Shown: positions 18,271 to 27,186, counted from the stretch's first letter. The stretch: DNA of 64,000 nt from Lederbergia citrisecunda (GCF_018343695.1 NZ_JAGYPJ010000001.1:372001-436000); one strand, 5' to 3'. Numbers and translations are program-made. The notes: a model not told the origin generated them from the letters alone.

Positions 18271-18429
18271 ATGAGTATGAGTAGGACTGAAGGGGAGTTT
18301 CAAAAACAATTCAAGGAATTGTTGGAGGATATATATATTAAGGGGCAGGAAACGGAGTTTTTATTAATAGAAGAAGTAATGAATGAAATTCAAACTAAAT
18401 TGATTAAGTTATTAGATACAACAAATTAA
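18271..18429 (+). CDS. Small protein of 52 residues, unknown function
   Basis: Short gene between galE and epsL, not recognised. It reads MSMSRTEGEFQKQFKELLED and then an acidic/hydrophobic heptad-like segment ending IQTKLIKLLDTTN. Helical, charged and without a signal, it looks like a small protein-binding peptide. RBS GAGGAAG ten bases before ATG. It is clearly not SinI by sequence. Its place in the operon and the clean ribosome binding site support translation. Confidence 0.6.
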   Translation: MSMSRTEGEFQKQFKELLEDIYIKGQETEFLLIEEVMNEIQTKLIKLLDTTN

Positions 18430-18449
18430 CACCTAGGAGTTGTAAATAG

Positions 18450-19064
18450 ATGAAAAGACTCTTAGATTTCTTTTGTTCTATTGTTATTTTGATTATTTCT
18501 TTTCCCCTTATAATCTGTGTTGGACTGCTAGTAAAGTTGAAACTTGGCAGTCCTGTTTTGTTTACACAACAACGTCCTGGGTTAAACGGAAAACCTTTTT
18601 ATTTATATAAGTTTCGTACAATGACGGACGAAAGGGATCAATGGGGAAAGTTGTACCCAGATGAAATAAGGTTAACACCGTTTGGGAGGTTTCTAAGAAA
18701 ATATAGCATAGATGAACTTCCTCAACTAATAAATGTTGTTAAGGGCGAATTAAGTTTAGTAGGTCCGCGTCCGCTTTTAATGGAATATTTGCCCTTATAC
18801 TCAGAAGAACAAGCAAAACGCCATTTGGTAAAGCCTGGAATAACCGGATGGGCGCAAGTAAATGGCCGTAATGCAATAAGCTGGGAAGAGAAATTTGAAT
18901 TAGATTTATGGTATGTGAACAATCAATCTTGGCACCTGGATATAAAGATATTACTTTTGACGATTAAAAAAGTTTTATTCTCAGAAGGGATTAATCAAAG
19001 TGAACAAGTCACAATGGAAGACTTTAAGGGGTCAAAGTCAGTATTGAAAGAGGGACATGGATGA
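18450..19064 (+). CDS. epsL: EpsL-like undecaprenyl-phosphate sugar transferase
   Basis: Monotopic phosphoglycosyl transferase (PglC type), 204 residues (EpsL 202). It moves a phospho-sugar from the UDP sugar to undecaprenyl phosphate and so starts the repeat unit. An N-terminal re-entrant hydrophobic helix (about 7-28) precedes KLKLGSPVLFTQQRPG, then YKFRTMTDE, the catalytic Asp-Glu in YSIDELPQLINV, and SLVGPRPLLMEY. RBS AGGAG. The ATGA overlap couples it to the EpsM-EpsN gene. In B. subtilis the donor is thought to be UDP-di-N-acetylbacillosamine, and the needed genes are all here. Confidence 0.92.
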   Translation: MKRLLDFFCSIVILIISFPLIICVGLLVKLKLGSPVLFTQQRPGLNGKPFYLYKFRTMTDERDQWGKLYPDEIRLTPFGRFLRKYSIDELPQLINVVKGELSLVGPRPLLMEYLPLYSEEQAKRHLVKPGITGWAQVNGRNAISWEEKFELDLWYVNNQSWHLDIKILLLTIKKVLFSEGINQSEQVTMEDFKGSKSVLKEGHG

Positions 19065-20890
19065 ATATCGTACTAATCGGTGATGGCGGGCATGGTAAAG
19101 TAGTTCAAGACCTAGTTTTGTTGCATAAAAATATTAAGCTTGTTGCTTTTCTAGATGATAAACATTCAGAAGTATATACGAAAGGCAATCTAATCGTTGG
19201 ACCCATTTCTTTTGCAGAGACAGTTATGGGTATGTTTCAAAATGTGAAATTTGTCATTACTATAGGTGATAACAAGGTAAGAAAGAAAATCATTAATAAG
19301 TTAAACCTGCCTCATATTTATTATGCAACTCTTATTCATCCAACGGCAACTATAAGTCCCAGCACTACGATTGGTCATGGATCTGTAATTATGGCCCATG
19401 CAGTCATTAATGCAGATAGTTATATAGGAGATCATGTCATCGTTAATACGAACTCAATCGTGGAACACGAAAATATTGTCGGAGACTTTGTGCATCTATC
19501 TCCAAGTACGACTTTGACAGGAGCTTGCAAAATTCAGGAAGGAGTGCATATTGGAGCTGGAGCAACGGTCATACCAAACATAGAAATTGGGCAATGGTCC
19601 GTAATTGGAGCAGGATCAGCTGTCATCAAACCTATACCTCCAAATAGCACTGCAGTCGGTGTTCCAGCCAAGGTAAAAGAAAAACATAAAATGGGGGAGG
19701 TATTAGTGAATCAGATCAAGAATAAAAAAATTCTTCTTTCACCACCACATTTGTCTGGTAATGAATGGAAGTATATACAGGAGGCAATTGACACAAATTG
19801 GATTGCTCCACTCGGACCTAATGTTGATGCATTTGAAAAAGAAATGGCTAGCTATTTGGGAGTAAGGGATGCTGTAGCGGTTAGTTCAGGAACTGCAGCC
19901 ATTCATTTGGCACTTTCTTTATTGGATGTTAAAAAGGGTGATACCGTTTTTTGTTCAACCCTTACATTTGTGGCGAGTGCAAATCCGATTCTTTACCAAG
20001 GTGCTTTGCCAGTCTTTATTGATTCTGAACCAGAAACATGGAATATGTCGCCTGAGGCATTGGAAAGAGCGTTTAGAGATGCACAACTTTCAGGACAATT
20101 ACCAAAAGCAGTAATTGTGGTCAACTTATATGGGCAAAGTGCAAAGATGGAAGAGATTCTAGCTATTTGTAGTCGATATGAAGTACCAATAATTGAAGAT
20201 GCTGCAGAATCACTTGGTTCACAATATAAAGGGAAGAAAAGTGGCACCTTCGGACAATTTGGTGTTTTTTCATTTAACGGAAATAAGATTGTTACGACTT
20301 CGGGTGGTGGAATGCTTGTTTCGGATGATGTGAATGCAATACAGAAAGCGCGCTTTTTAGCAACGCAAGCAAAGGATCCAGCTCCTTATTACGAGCATAG
20401 TGAAATGGGATATAACTATCGCATGAGTAATGTATTGGCTGGGATTGGCAGGGCACAATTAGAGGTATTAGAGGAAAGAGTTAACGCAAAAAGAGTTACT
20501 TTCTTAAAATATTATAAAGAATTGTCAGGACTACCGGGCGTTCGCTTTATGCCCGAACTGGAAGGGACTTTATCCAATCGATGGTTAACAACTTTGACCA
20601 TTGATGAGGAAATAACGGGTATTTCGGCCACTCAGTTAATTCAATCTTTAGCTGATGATCATATAGAAGCCCGTCACGTTTGGAAACCATTGCATTTACA
20701 GCCACTTTTTAAAGATGCAAAGTACTTATCACATCGAGAACATACAAGTATATCCGAGACATTATTTATGACGGGGATATGTCTTCCTTCTGGCTCTAAC
20801 ATGTCAAATGATGAACAATTGAGGGTGATCGAAAGTCTTAAAAAGGCAATATTACAAAGAGCTAAGATGACCCATCCTATTTCAGGATGA
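19061..20890 (+). CDS. epsMN: Fused EpsM acetyltransferase - EpsN aminotransferase
   Basis: One open frame of 609 residues joining two enzymes that are separate in B. subtilis. Residues 1 to about 210 are EpsM/PglD-like: a nucleotide-binding start NIVLIGDGGHGKVVQD, then left-handed beta-helix hexapeptide repeats with the acetyl-CoA site (INADSYIGDHVIVNTNSIVE). Residues about 216-609 are EpsN/PglE-like PLP aminotransferase: LSPPHLSGNEWKYI, AVSSGTAAIHLALSLL, and the PLP Lys in FSFNGNKIVTTSGGG. Together they convert the EpsC product to the di-N-acetylated sugar. A strong internal site GGGGGAGG (19693-19700) precedes an in-frame GTG at 19706, just at the EpsN domain start, so free EpsN may also be made. 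Confidence 0.9.
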   Translation: MNIVLIGDGGHGKVVQDLVLLHKNIKLVAFLDDKHSEVYTKGNLIVGPISFAETVMGMFQNVKFVITIGDNKVRKKIINKLNLPHIYYATLIHPTATISPSTTIGHGSVIMAHAVINADSYIGDHVIVNTNSIVEHENIVGDFVHLSPSTTLTGACKIQEGVHIGAGATVIPNIEIGQWSVIGAGSAVIKPIPPNSTAVGVPAKVKEKHKMGEVLVNQIKNKKILLSPPHLSGNEWKYIQEAIDTNWIAPLGPNVDAFEKEMASYLGVRDAVAVSSGTAAIHLALSLLDVKKGDTVFCSTLTFVASANPILYQGALPVFIDSEPETWNMSPEALERAFRDAQLSGQLPKAVIVVNLYGQSAKMEEILAICSRYEVPIIEDAAESLGSQYKGKKSGTFGQFGVFSFNGNKIVTTSGGGMLVSDDVNAIQKARFLATQAKDPAPYYEHSEMGYNYRMSNVLAGIGRAQLEVLEERVNAKRVTFLKYYKELSGLPGVRFMPELEGTLSNRWLTTLTIDEEITGISATQLIQSLADDHIEARHVWKPLHLQPLFKDAKYLSHREHTSISETLFMTGICLPSGSNMSNDEQLRVIESLKKAILQRAKMTHPISG

Positions 20891-20905
20891 GAGAGGTAAA
20901 AATCA

Positions 20906-21250
20906 ATGATTGGAAAAAATATTTATGAAATTAGAAAAAGAAAGGGTCTTACATTAACTGAGCTGGCAGACAGAGCAGGAATTGCAAAATCGTATTTAAG
21001 TAATATTGAAAGAAGTGTTAATAAAAATCCCTCTGTTAATGTAGTAGAAAAAATAGCAAAAGTCTTAGATATTGACGTTAGCATATTACTAAATCCAAGT
21101 ATGGAGCAAGAGCAAATACATTTAGATGAAGAATGGGTTGGCTTTGCTCGCGAACTTAAGGAATCAGGGGTCGAAAAAGATCAATTCGAAGATTATAAAA
21201 CTTTATTGGAATTTATAAAGTGGAAAAATAGAAATGATGGAAATCATTAG
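20906..21250 (+). CDS. SinR-like transcriptional regulator inside the eps cluster
   Basis: DNA-binding protein, 114 residues (SinR 111). N-terminal HTH of the Xre type: MIGKNIYEIRKRKGLTLTEL, then AGIAKSYLSNIERSVNKNPS as recognition region. C-terminal Sin dimerisation domain: DEEWVGFARELKESGVEKDQ and FIKWKNRN, as in SinR. It lacks the longer form of SlrR. RBS GAGAGG. SinR represses biofilm genes by binding GTTCTYT; such sites stand at the head of this same cluster, so feedback control is likely. A second, canonical sinR elsewhere in the genome cannot be excluded, so no symbol is assigned. Confidence 0.87.
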   Translation: MIGKNIYEIRKRKGLTLTELADRAGIAKSYLSNIERSVNKNPSVNVVEKIAKVLDIDVSILLNPSMEQEQIHLDEEWVGFARELKESGVEKDQFEDYKTLLEFIKWKNRNDGNH

Positions 21251-21265
21251 GTTGAAGGGGATTAT

Positions 21266-22306
21266 ATGTTTCCAAAAGTAAGTATTGTAGTACCAATATA
21301 TAAAGTCGAAAAATATATTCATAGATGTATCGAAAGCATTTTAGAACAAACATATACAAATTTGGAAATAATTTTGGTAAATGACGGTTCTCCTGATAAT
21401 TGTGGAAAAATAATAGATGAATATGCCGGGAAAGATAATAGGATCCATGTAGTTCACAAAAAAAATGGTGGATTATCGGATGCAAGGAATAAAGGGATGG
21501 AATATGCAACTGGTGAATATACGCTTTTTGTAGATAGTGATGATTGGTTAGAAAGAAACATGGTTGAAGTGTTAGTGAAAATAAGTTTGGATTATCAGGC
21601 TGATGTTGTTCAATCGGCTTTTTATTATGCTTATAACGATCATTTACTTTATGACAATCGATATTTTTCCCAGAATGATCCACATGTTTTATTGAATAAA
21701 AAAGAGCTGATGTATGAATTGGTTCGCAATGAAAAAGTAAAAAACTTTGCATGGGGAAAGTTGTATAAAACGAATCTCATAAAGAATCTCCCTTTTAAAA
21801 AAGGAGTCCTTTTTGAAGATGTATTTTGGGCACATCTAGTTATGCATCGTGTGAATACATACGTCATTTCACACAAACCAATGTATTATTACTTACAACG
21901 AGATGAAAGCATAGTAGCAAATTATTCATTGAGAAACTTGGACATCATTGAAGGGTTAAAAGAAAGGCATAAATTTATTGAACAACATTATGATAACCTA
22001 ATTGACGAATCTTTTACTGTTATCTTAACAAATTGCTTAATCCATTATAATCTTTTGATGATGAATCGGAGAATTGATGAAAATGGGATTTGCAAGAAAA
22101 GAATACGATCATACATCAAGATGCATTACAAGGAATTTCTAGCAGCTGTAAAAGGAAATAAAGAAATGAAAACGCAGCTTCTATTATTTCATATCCATCC
22201 AATTATAAATTTTAGCTTTCTAGCATTGAGAAAAATTTCTAGAAAGCTAAAAGTTCTGCCTCAACAGGTTGGATTTGAGAGAAAAAATTTTAGTTTTAAA
22301 GTGTAA
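21266..22306 (+). CDS. EpsH/EpsJ-like GT2 glycosyltransferase
   Basis: GT-A glycosyltransferase, 346 residues. Donor site: KVSIVVPIYKVEKYIHRCIE, LVNDGSPDNCG, GGLSDARNKGM and the DxD element VDSDDW (about residue 93). Later NFAWGKLYK and FEDVFWA are features of the EpsH/EpsJ group. RBS AAGGGG. It directly follows the SinR-like gene, at a place like that of the B. subtilis epsH/J genes, but order is not conserved enough for a symbol. A 14-base perfect inverted repeat lies in its 3' part (22210-22252). Confidence 0.83.
   Translation: MFPKVSIVVPIYKVEKYIHRCIESILEQTYTNLEIILVNDGSPDNCGKIIDEYAGKDNRIHVVHKKNGGLSDARNKGMEYATGEYTLFVDSDDWLERNMVEVLVKISLDYQADVVQSAFYYAYNDHLLYDNRYFSQNDPHVLLNKKELMYELVRNEKVKNFAWGKLYKTNLIKNLPFKKGVLFEDVFWAHLVMHRVNTYVISHKPMYYYLQRDESIVANYSLRNLDIIEGLKERHKFIEQHYDNLIDESFTVILTNCLIHYNLLMMNRRIDENGICKKRIRSYIKMHYKEFLAAVKGNKEMKTQLLLFHIHPIINFSFLALRKISRKLKVLPQQVGFERKNFSFKV
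22210..22252 (+). repeat. Perfect 14-base inverted repeat inside the GT2 gene
   Basis: TTTTAGCTTTCTAG (22210-22223) and CTAGAAAGCTAAAA (22239-22252) with a 15-base loop, inside codons. It would form a stable RNA hairpin near the end of the gene. No T-run follows on either strand, so it is not a normal terminator. Confidence 0.75.
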
Positions 22307-22323
22307 AAAAGGGGATTATATAA

Positions 22324-23511
22324 ATGAATCGGCTAATCGAAAAACTAAAAAAAATAATAAGCCTCTTCATTATTCACTTATTCAATTGTTTTCCTATTAA
22401 AAATAATAAAATCTTTATGACGAGTTACTATGGAAGTCAGTATGGATGCAACCCAAAATATATAACGGAATACATCATTCGAAATATGCCGGAGGATCAT
22501 TTTGATATTGTTTGGGCTTTCAATGATGTTATACAGCATAAACATATTCCATACATTAGGAAAGTAAAAAACATGTCCTTGAAGTATTTTTATGAGCTAT
22601 GCACCTCAAAAATTGTAATTACAAACTTTAGAACGACGGATTTGTTTGTAAAAAGAAAAAATCAATATTATATCCAAACATGGCATAGTTCACTAAGGTT
22701 AAAACAAATTGAAAAAGATGCAGAGGATAAACTCCCAAAGTCTTATGTTGAGATGGCCAAAAAGGATTCCAAAAAATGTGACCTCCTACTGTCTGGATGT
22801 AAATTTTCTACAGATATTTTTAAGAGGTCTTTTTGGTATGATGGGGAAATTTATGAACACGGAACCCCTAGGAATGATTTTCTCTTAAATCAAAAAGTAA
22901 ACCTTAAAAGGAATGTTTTAAATCTATTAAACATCCCCAGCGATTATAAGATTATTTTGTATGCACCGACTTTTCGAAATCATAAGGATCATACGATTTA
23001 TGAATTGGAATTTGAAAAAATCATTCGGACGGTTGAAAACACATTTGGTGGAAAATGGATTTGTCTAGTCAAATTACATCCGCATCTTCTCTCCTTATCA
23101 AATAACATCATTCGAGGAAAAGATGTTTTGGATGTAACAAATTATGACGACATTCAAGAATTATTAAGTGTCTCTGATATCTTGATTTCCGACTATTCTT
23201 CCTTAATGTTTGATTTTGCCATGACGAGAAAACCTTGTTTTTTATATGTTCCCGATTATGAGGAGTATACTTCGAAAGATAGAAACTTATATTTTAATGT
23301 TTTGGAATTACCGTTTAAAGTAGCCATGAATAAGGAAGAGCTTTTGCATAAAATTATACATTTTGAATCCAACACTTACTCAAAGGATTTAGACCAGTTC
23401 TTTTTTAAAATTGGATCCTACGAAGATGGAAAGGCAAGTGAATACTTAGTTCGACGTATTAATAATATCTGCTTTGGTGAAAGTAGGGAGATTATGAATG
23501 AAGCAGTATAA
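22324..23511 (+). CDS. CDP-glycerol glycerophosphotransferase family protein (TagF/TagB-like)
   Basis: Predicted to transfer glycerol phosphate from CDP-glycerol to a glycan, 395 residues, membrane-associated by a basic/hydrophobic N-terminus (about 8-24). Family features: QTWHSSLRLKQIEKD, YEHGTPRNDFL, LYAPTFRNH, VKLHPH, and the C-terminal SDILISDYSSLMFDFA with the CDP-glycerol-binding region. Its stop overlaps the start of tagD, which makes CDP-glycerol. In the EPS context it probably adds a glycerol-phosphate group rather than building wall teichoic acid; that is inference. Confidence 0.87.
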   Translation: MNRLIEKLKKIISLFIIHLFNCFPIKNNKIFMTSYYGSQYGCNPKYITEYIIRNMPEDHFDIVWAFNDVIQHKHIPYIRKVKNMSLKYFYELCTSKIVITNFRTTDLFVKRKNQYYIQTWHSSLRLKQIEKDAEDKLPKSYVEMAKKDSKKCDLLLSGCKFSTDIFKRSFWYDGEIYEHGTPRNDFLLNQKVNLKRNVLNLLNIPSDYKIILYAPTFRNHKDHTIYELEFEKIIRTVENTFGGKWICLVKLHPHLLSLSNNIIRGKDVLDVTNYDDIQELLSVSDILISDYSSLMFDFAMTRKPCFLYVPDYEEYTSKDRNLYFNVLELPFKVAMNKEELLHKIIHFESNTYSKDLDQFFFKIGSYEDGKASEYLVRRINNICFGESREIMNEAV

Positions 23512-23929
23512 AATTGGATACACGACTGGCGTTTTTGATTTATTTCATGTAGGGCATTTAAACATCTTGAGAAGAGCTAAAGAACAGTGTGAATATCTTA
23601 TTGTTGGCGTAAGTACGGATGAACTGGTCCAGCAATACAAATTTAAAGTGCCAGTCATTCCATATCACGAAAGGGTAGAGATAGTTGAAGGAATAAAATT
23701 CGTTGATCAAGTTGTTCCACAAACAAATCGTGATAAATTTTTAGCATGGCAAAAATTATTATTCAATGCCATGTTCGTCGGGGATGACTGGAAAGGTGAT
23801 CCTCTTTTTAGTGAAGTCGAAAATAAATTCCGCCAAGTTGGGGTAGATATCGTCTATTTTCCATATACAAAGGGTGTTTCATCGACTGCTTTGAAAGAGA
23901 AAATTAAATATAAAGAAAAGGTTATATAA
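23498..23929 (+). CDS. tagD: Glycerol-3-phosphate cytidylyltransferase
   Basis: Makes CDP-glycerol from CTP and glycerol-3-phosphate; 143 residues. Nucleotidyltransferase motifs: GVFDLFHVGHLNILRRAK with the HxGH site (HVGH), and the C-terminal KGVSSTALKEKI in place of RTxGISTT. It overlaps the TagF-like gene by 14 bases, so supply and use of CDP-glycerol are coupled. The chromosome probably has another tagD for wall teichoic acid; this cannot be checked here. Confidence 0.9.
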   Translation: MKQYKIGYTTGVFDLFHVGHLNILRRAKEQCEYLIVGVSTDELVQQYKFKVPVIPYHERVEIVEGIKFVDQVVPQTNRDKFLAWQKLLFNAMFVGDDWKGDPLFSEVENKFRQVGVDIVYFPYTKGVSSTALKEKIKYKEKVI

Positions 23930-23932
23930 ACG

Positions 23933-24958
23933 ATGAAGCCAGAAGTTAGTATTATAGTGCCTGTATATAATGTAGAAAGATATCTAGAAGAATGCTTAAA
24001 CAGCATCTTAAATCAGACTTTTAAAAACTTCGAGGTAATCCTTGTTAATGATGGATCAACAGATCGCAGTGGAATTATTTGTAATGAATTCTCCGAAAAG
24101 GATAGCCGAATAATGGTTATTCATAAAAAATATGGAGGAGTCAGTTCTGCAAGAAACATCGGTGTTTCTGTGGCTAGAGGGGATTATATAGGGTTTGTGG
24201 ATAGCGATGATCGAATCGACAATGGCATGTATAAGAAATTATTAGAGCTCAGCATCCAAACAGATAGTGATATAGCTATTTGCCGGCTTGGAAGAGAAAT
24301 AGATGGAAAAATAATCAATCCTATTGAAGAAGAATTTAATAAAGAGCTTAATGGTCTTGAAGCAATGAGAGAACTATTTAAAGGCCAGTTATACCGTTTT
24401 TCTTTATGTAATAAATTATTTAAGAAAAGTTGTTTTGAAAAAATAATCTTTCCAGAAGGAAGGATTCACGAGGACTTATCGACCACTTATAAGATATTTT
24501 CTAAATCTAAAAAATCTGTTTATACAAATTATATTGGATATATATACGTAAAACGTGCAGATAGCATCCTTACTTCAAGATTTAACGAAAAGAGAATGGA
24601 TGCTTTTTTAGGTTGGGAAGAAATTTTATCTTTTATGAGTGAAAAATATGATGGATTAACGAATGAATTTATTTCCTGTTTTACGTATGGATGTGTGGAT
24701 AACATTTATTATATTTTGAACCAAGTAGAGGAAACCGATCGGGCGAAACAGTACTTAAATAGCATTCGTAAGCTTGTTCGAAAACATTATAAAAAGATAA
24801 TATTAAACGAATCTTTGTCAATAAAATATAAAGCTATGATCACTTTAATGGTATTAAGTTCAAAATTATTGATAGCTCATAATAACATTAAGAAAAATAT
24901 TAAGGTTGGGAATGTAAAGGATGACTCCAAAACTAAGTATCATAGTTCCAATATATAA
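23933..24958 (+). CDS. GT2-family glycosyltransferase
   Basis: GT-A glycosyltransferase, 341 residues: PEVSIIVPVYNVERYLEECL, LVNDGSTDRSG, GGVSSARNIGVSVA and the DxD element VDSDD (about residue 91); FSLCNKLFKK and HEDLSTTYK follow. It begins three bases after tagD. Its last 38 bases overlap the next GT2 gene, to which it is clearly related, so the pair probably arose by duplication. Donor and acceptor unknown. Confidence 0.83.
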   Translation: MKPEVSIIVPVYNVERYLEECLNSILNQTFKNFEVILVNDGSTDRSGIICNEFSEKDSRIMVIHKKYGGVSSARNIGVSVARGDYIGFVDSDDRIDNGMYKKLLELSIQTDSDIAICRLGREIDGKIINPIEEEFNKELNGLEAMRELFKGQLYRFSLCNKLFKKSCFEKIIFPEGRIHEDLSTTYKIFSKSKKSVYTNYIGYIYVKRADSILTSRFNEKRMDAFLGWEEILSFMSEKYDGLTNEFISCFTYGCVDNIYYILNQVEETDRAKQYLNSIRKLVRKHYKKIILNESLSIKYKAMITLMVLSSKLLIAHNNIKKNIKVGNVKDDSKTKYHSSNI

Positions 24959-25946
24959 GGTGGAGAAATATCTACCTAAATGTATCGATTCAATTTTGGC
25001 ACAAACTTTTACGGATTTTGAACTTATTCTTGTTAATGATGGTTCGCCCGATAACTGCGGTAGGATTTGTGATGAGTATGCAAAGAGGGATAAGAGAATC
25101 ATTGTGATTCATAAAGAAAATGGTGGATTATCTTCTGCAAGAAATGCCGGGATAAAGGTTGCAAGAGGTAAATATATAGGCTTTGTTGATAGTGACGATT
25201 TTATAGATAAGAATAAGTATCATATATTGTTGCTAAATGCTGAATTGCATTCTTCAGATGTAGTTGTTTGCGATGTGATTAAAGTAAATGTTAATAAAAT
25301 AGACGAGTTAAACGAACAAGAAAACAAAAACTATCATGTAAAGCACTTTACAAATATTCAAGCATTAAATGAATTATATAACTCAATTGATAACATTTTC
25401 GATTCAATGGGCCAAAAGGCTGAAAGATGGATTTTTGCAGTCAACAAGATATATAAACGTTCTTTATTCTACTCTTTAAAATTTGAAGAAGGGAGAATTT
25501 TTGAAGACGAATATATAGCACATAAAATTTATTATCAATGCACCAAGATCACCTCTATTTCTGCTAAATTATACTACTATGTGCAAAGACCAGATAGCAT
25601 CGTAAATACAAATTTTTCTACCAAAAAATTCGATAGAGTATATGCATTAAAAGATCGTTCAGATTTTTTTAAGCATGTAAAAGAGCTTGATTTACATGAA
25701 AAAGCATTTAAATGTTATGTGGAAGTGTTATTTTGGAATTATCTTGAGGGACGTTTAAGACTCTCAGAAGCCAAGAAAGAGTTGAAGCAGCTTAAGAAAA
25801 CCTTAAATGGAAGCTTACTTCCTCTTATTAAAAATCCATATATCAGTTCGAAACAAAAAGTAATGGTAACTTTGTTCATTATACATCCTGTTATATTCGA
25901 CCGTATTGTAAATTTGGTTGATAGAAGATCATTAAAAGCAACTTAA
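24921..25946 (+). CDS. GT2-family glycosyltransferase
   Basis: GT-A glycosyltransferase, 341 residues: TPKLSIIVPIYKVEKYLPKC, LVNDGSPDNCG, GGLSSARNAGIKVA, VDSDDF (about residue 93), then a partner-like middle with WIFAVNKIYKR and FEDEYIAHKIYY. It overlaps the preceding GT2 gene by 38 bases. RBS GGTTGGGAATG is weak, so translational coupling is likely. It is the same subfamily as the gene at 21266. Confidence 0.83.
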   Translation: MTPKLSIIVPIYKVEKYLPKCIDSILAQTFTDFELILVNDGSPDNCGRICDEYAKRDKRIIVIHKENGGLSSARNAGIKVARGKYIGFVDSDDFIDKNKYHILLLNAELHSSDVVVCDVIKVNVNKIDELNEQENKNYHVKHFTNIQALNELYNSIDNIFDSMGQKAERWIFAVNKIYKRSLFYSLKFEEGRIFEDEYIAHKIYYQCTKITSISAKLYYYVQRPDSIVNTNFSTKKFDRVYALKDRSDFFKHVKELDLHEKAFKCYVEVLFWNYLEGRLRLSEAKKELKQLKKTLNGSLLPLIKNPYISSKQKVMVTLFIIHPVIFDRIVNLVDRRSLKAT

Positions 25947-25964
25947 CTAATGGAGAGAAAGAAA

Positions 25965-27161
25965 ATGAAAAAATCGCTATTATTTGTTATAGACTCTTTA
26001 GTGGCAGCGGGAGCGGAAAAAAGTTTAATAACATTACTTTCATTATTAGATTACAACAAATATTCGGTAGACTTAATGTTATTTGCACATGGAGAACTTC
26101 TTGAAAAATTGGTCCCAAAGGAAGTAAATATATTAAAGCCGTTAAAGTATACTAACTTTTCAAAATTAACTATAAAAGATGCAATTGTTTATTCTATAAA
26201 AAATTCAGATTTTAGAATGCTTAAATCACGGCTAAAATTCTCTATCAATTTAAGGTTAAAAAAATATAGTAATGCTCAAAAAGCTAGATTATTTTGGGAA
26301 TTCACTTCTAATGTAATTGAAAAAAATCCCAAACAATATGATATCGCCATAAGTTATGCTCAAGGGATTCCAACATTCTATGTAGCAGATAAGGTAAAGG
26401 CAAACAATAAGTTTGCTTGGGTAAATGTGAGTTACAGGCTTGATAACAAAGAAGCTAATTTTCAAAAGCAATTTTACGATCAATACAATAAAATTGTAGC
26501 AGTGTCGGATTCAACGAAAGAGATACTATTAGAGACCTTTCCTTATTACAATCATAAAATATCAATTATATATGATATTAATGATCCTGATTTTATCAAT
26601 AATATGGCTGAAATTGGAAAAGATTATCATGATAATGATAATTTTGATGGAATAAGATTACTGACAATCGGAAGATTAGCCTATCAAAAAGGTTATGATA
26701 TTGCTTTACATGCTTGCGAAAAATTAAAGAAAAAAGGAATTAATTTTAAGTGGTATGTTTTAGGCAAAGGCCCACTTATGCAAGAAATAAAGAAAACAAT
26801 TAATGAAAAAGACTTATCTGATCATTTTATATTATTAGGTGTTACCGAAAATCCATATCGTTTAATAAAAAACTGTGATATATATGTGCAAACATCCAGG
26901 TTCGAGGGATTTGGACTCGCAATTGCGGAAGCGCGAATGTTAAATATTCCTGTTGTTACAACAAGGTTTGATGCGGTATATAACCAAATGGTCGATGGGA
27001 AAAACGGGCTGGTCGTTGACATGGATCCAAATGCAATTATGGATGGCATAATATCACTAATTCAAAATAATGCACTTAGAGAAGATATTATAAATTACCT
27101 AAAAAATGAGAAGAAGGGGAATCTTGAGGAATTGAATAAATTTTACAAATTAATTAGTTAA
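25965..27161 (+). CDS. GT4-family glycosyltransferase
   Basis: GT-B glycosyltransferase, 398 residues. N-terminus KKSLLFVIDSLVAAGAEKSL, donor half TIGRLAYQKGYDIALHACEK, NPYRLIKNCDIYVQTSRFEG and the site EGFGLAIAEARMLNIP. ATG 25965 is preferred over ATG 25950 because GGAGAG lies correctly before it. It is a paralog of 15980, 27187 and 32569. Cytoplasmic; specificity unknown. Confidence 0.82.
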   Translation: MKKSLLFVIDSLVAAGAEKSLITLLSLLDYNKYSVDLMLFAHGELLEKLVPKEVNILKPLKYTNFSKLTIKDAIVYSIKNSDFRMLKSRLKFSINLRLKKYSNAQKARLFWEFTSNVIEKNPKQYDIAISYAQGIPTFYVADKVKANNKFAWVNVSYRLDNKEANFQKQFYDQYNKIVAVSDSTKEILLETFPYYNHKISIIYDINDPDFINNMAEIGKDYHDNDNFDGIRLLTIGRLAYQKGYDIALHACEKLKKKGINFKWYVLGKGPLMQEIKKTINEKDLSDHFILLGVTENPYRLIKNCDIYVQTSRFEGFGLAIAEARMLNIPVVTTRFDAVYNQMVDGKNGLVVDMDPNAIMDGIISLIQNNALREDIINYLKNEKKGNLEELNKFYKLIS

Positions 27162-27186
27162 GTTTATAACGAAAGCGAGCTTTTCT

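Noticed and set aside
21213-21752. 179-codon minus-strand frame opposite the GT2 gene
   Set aside because: Antisense shadow of the GT2 coding sequence; composition is unlike a protein.
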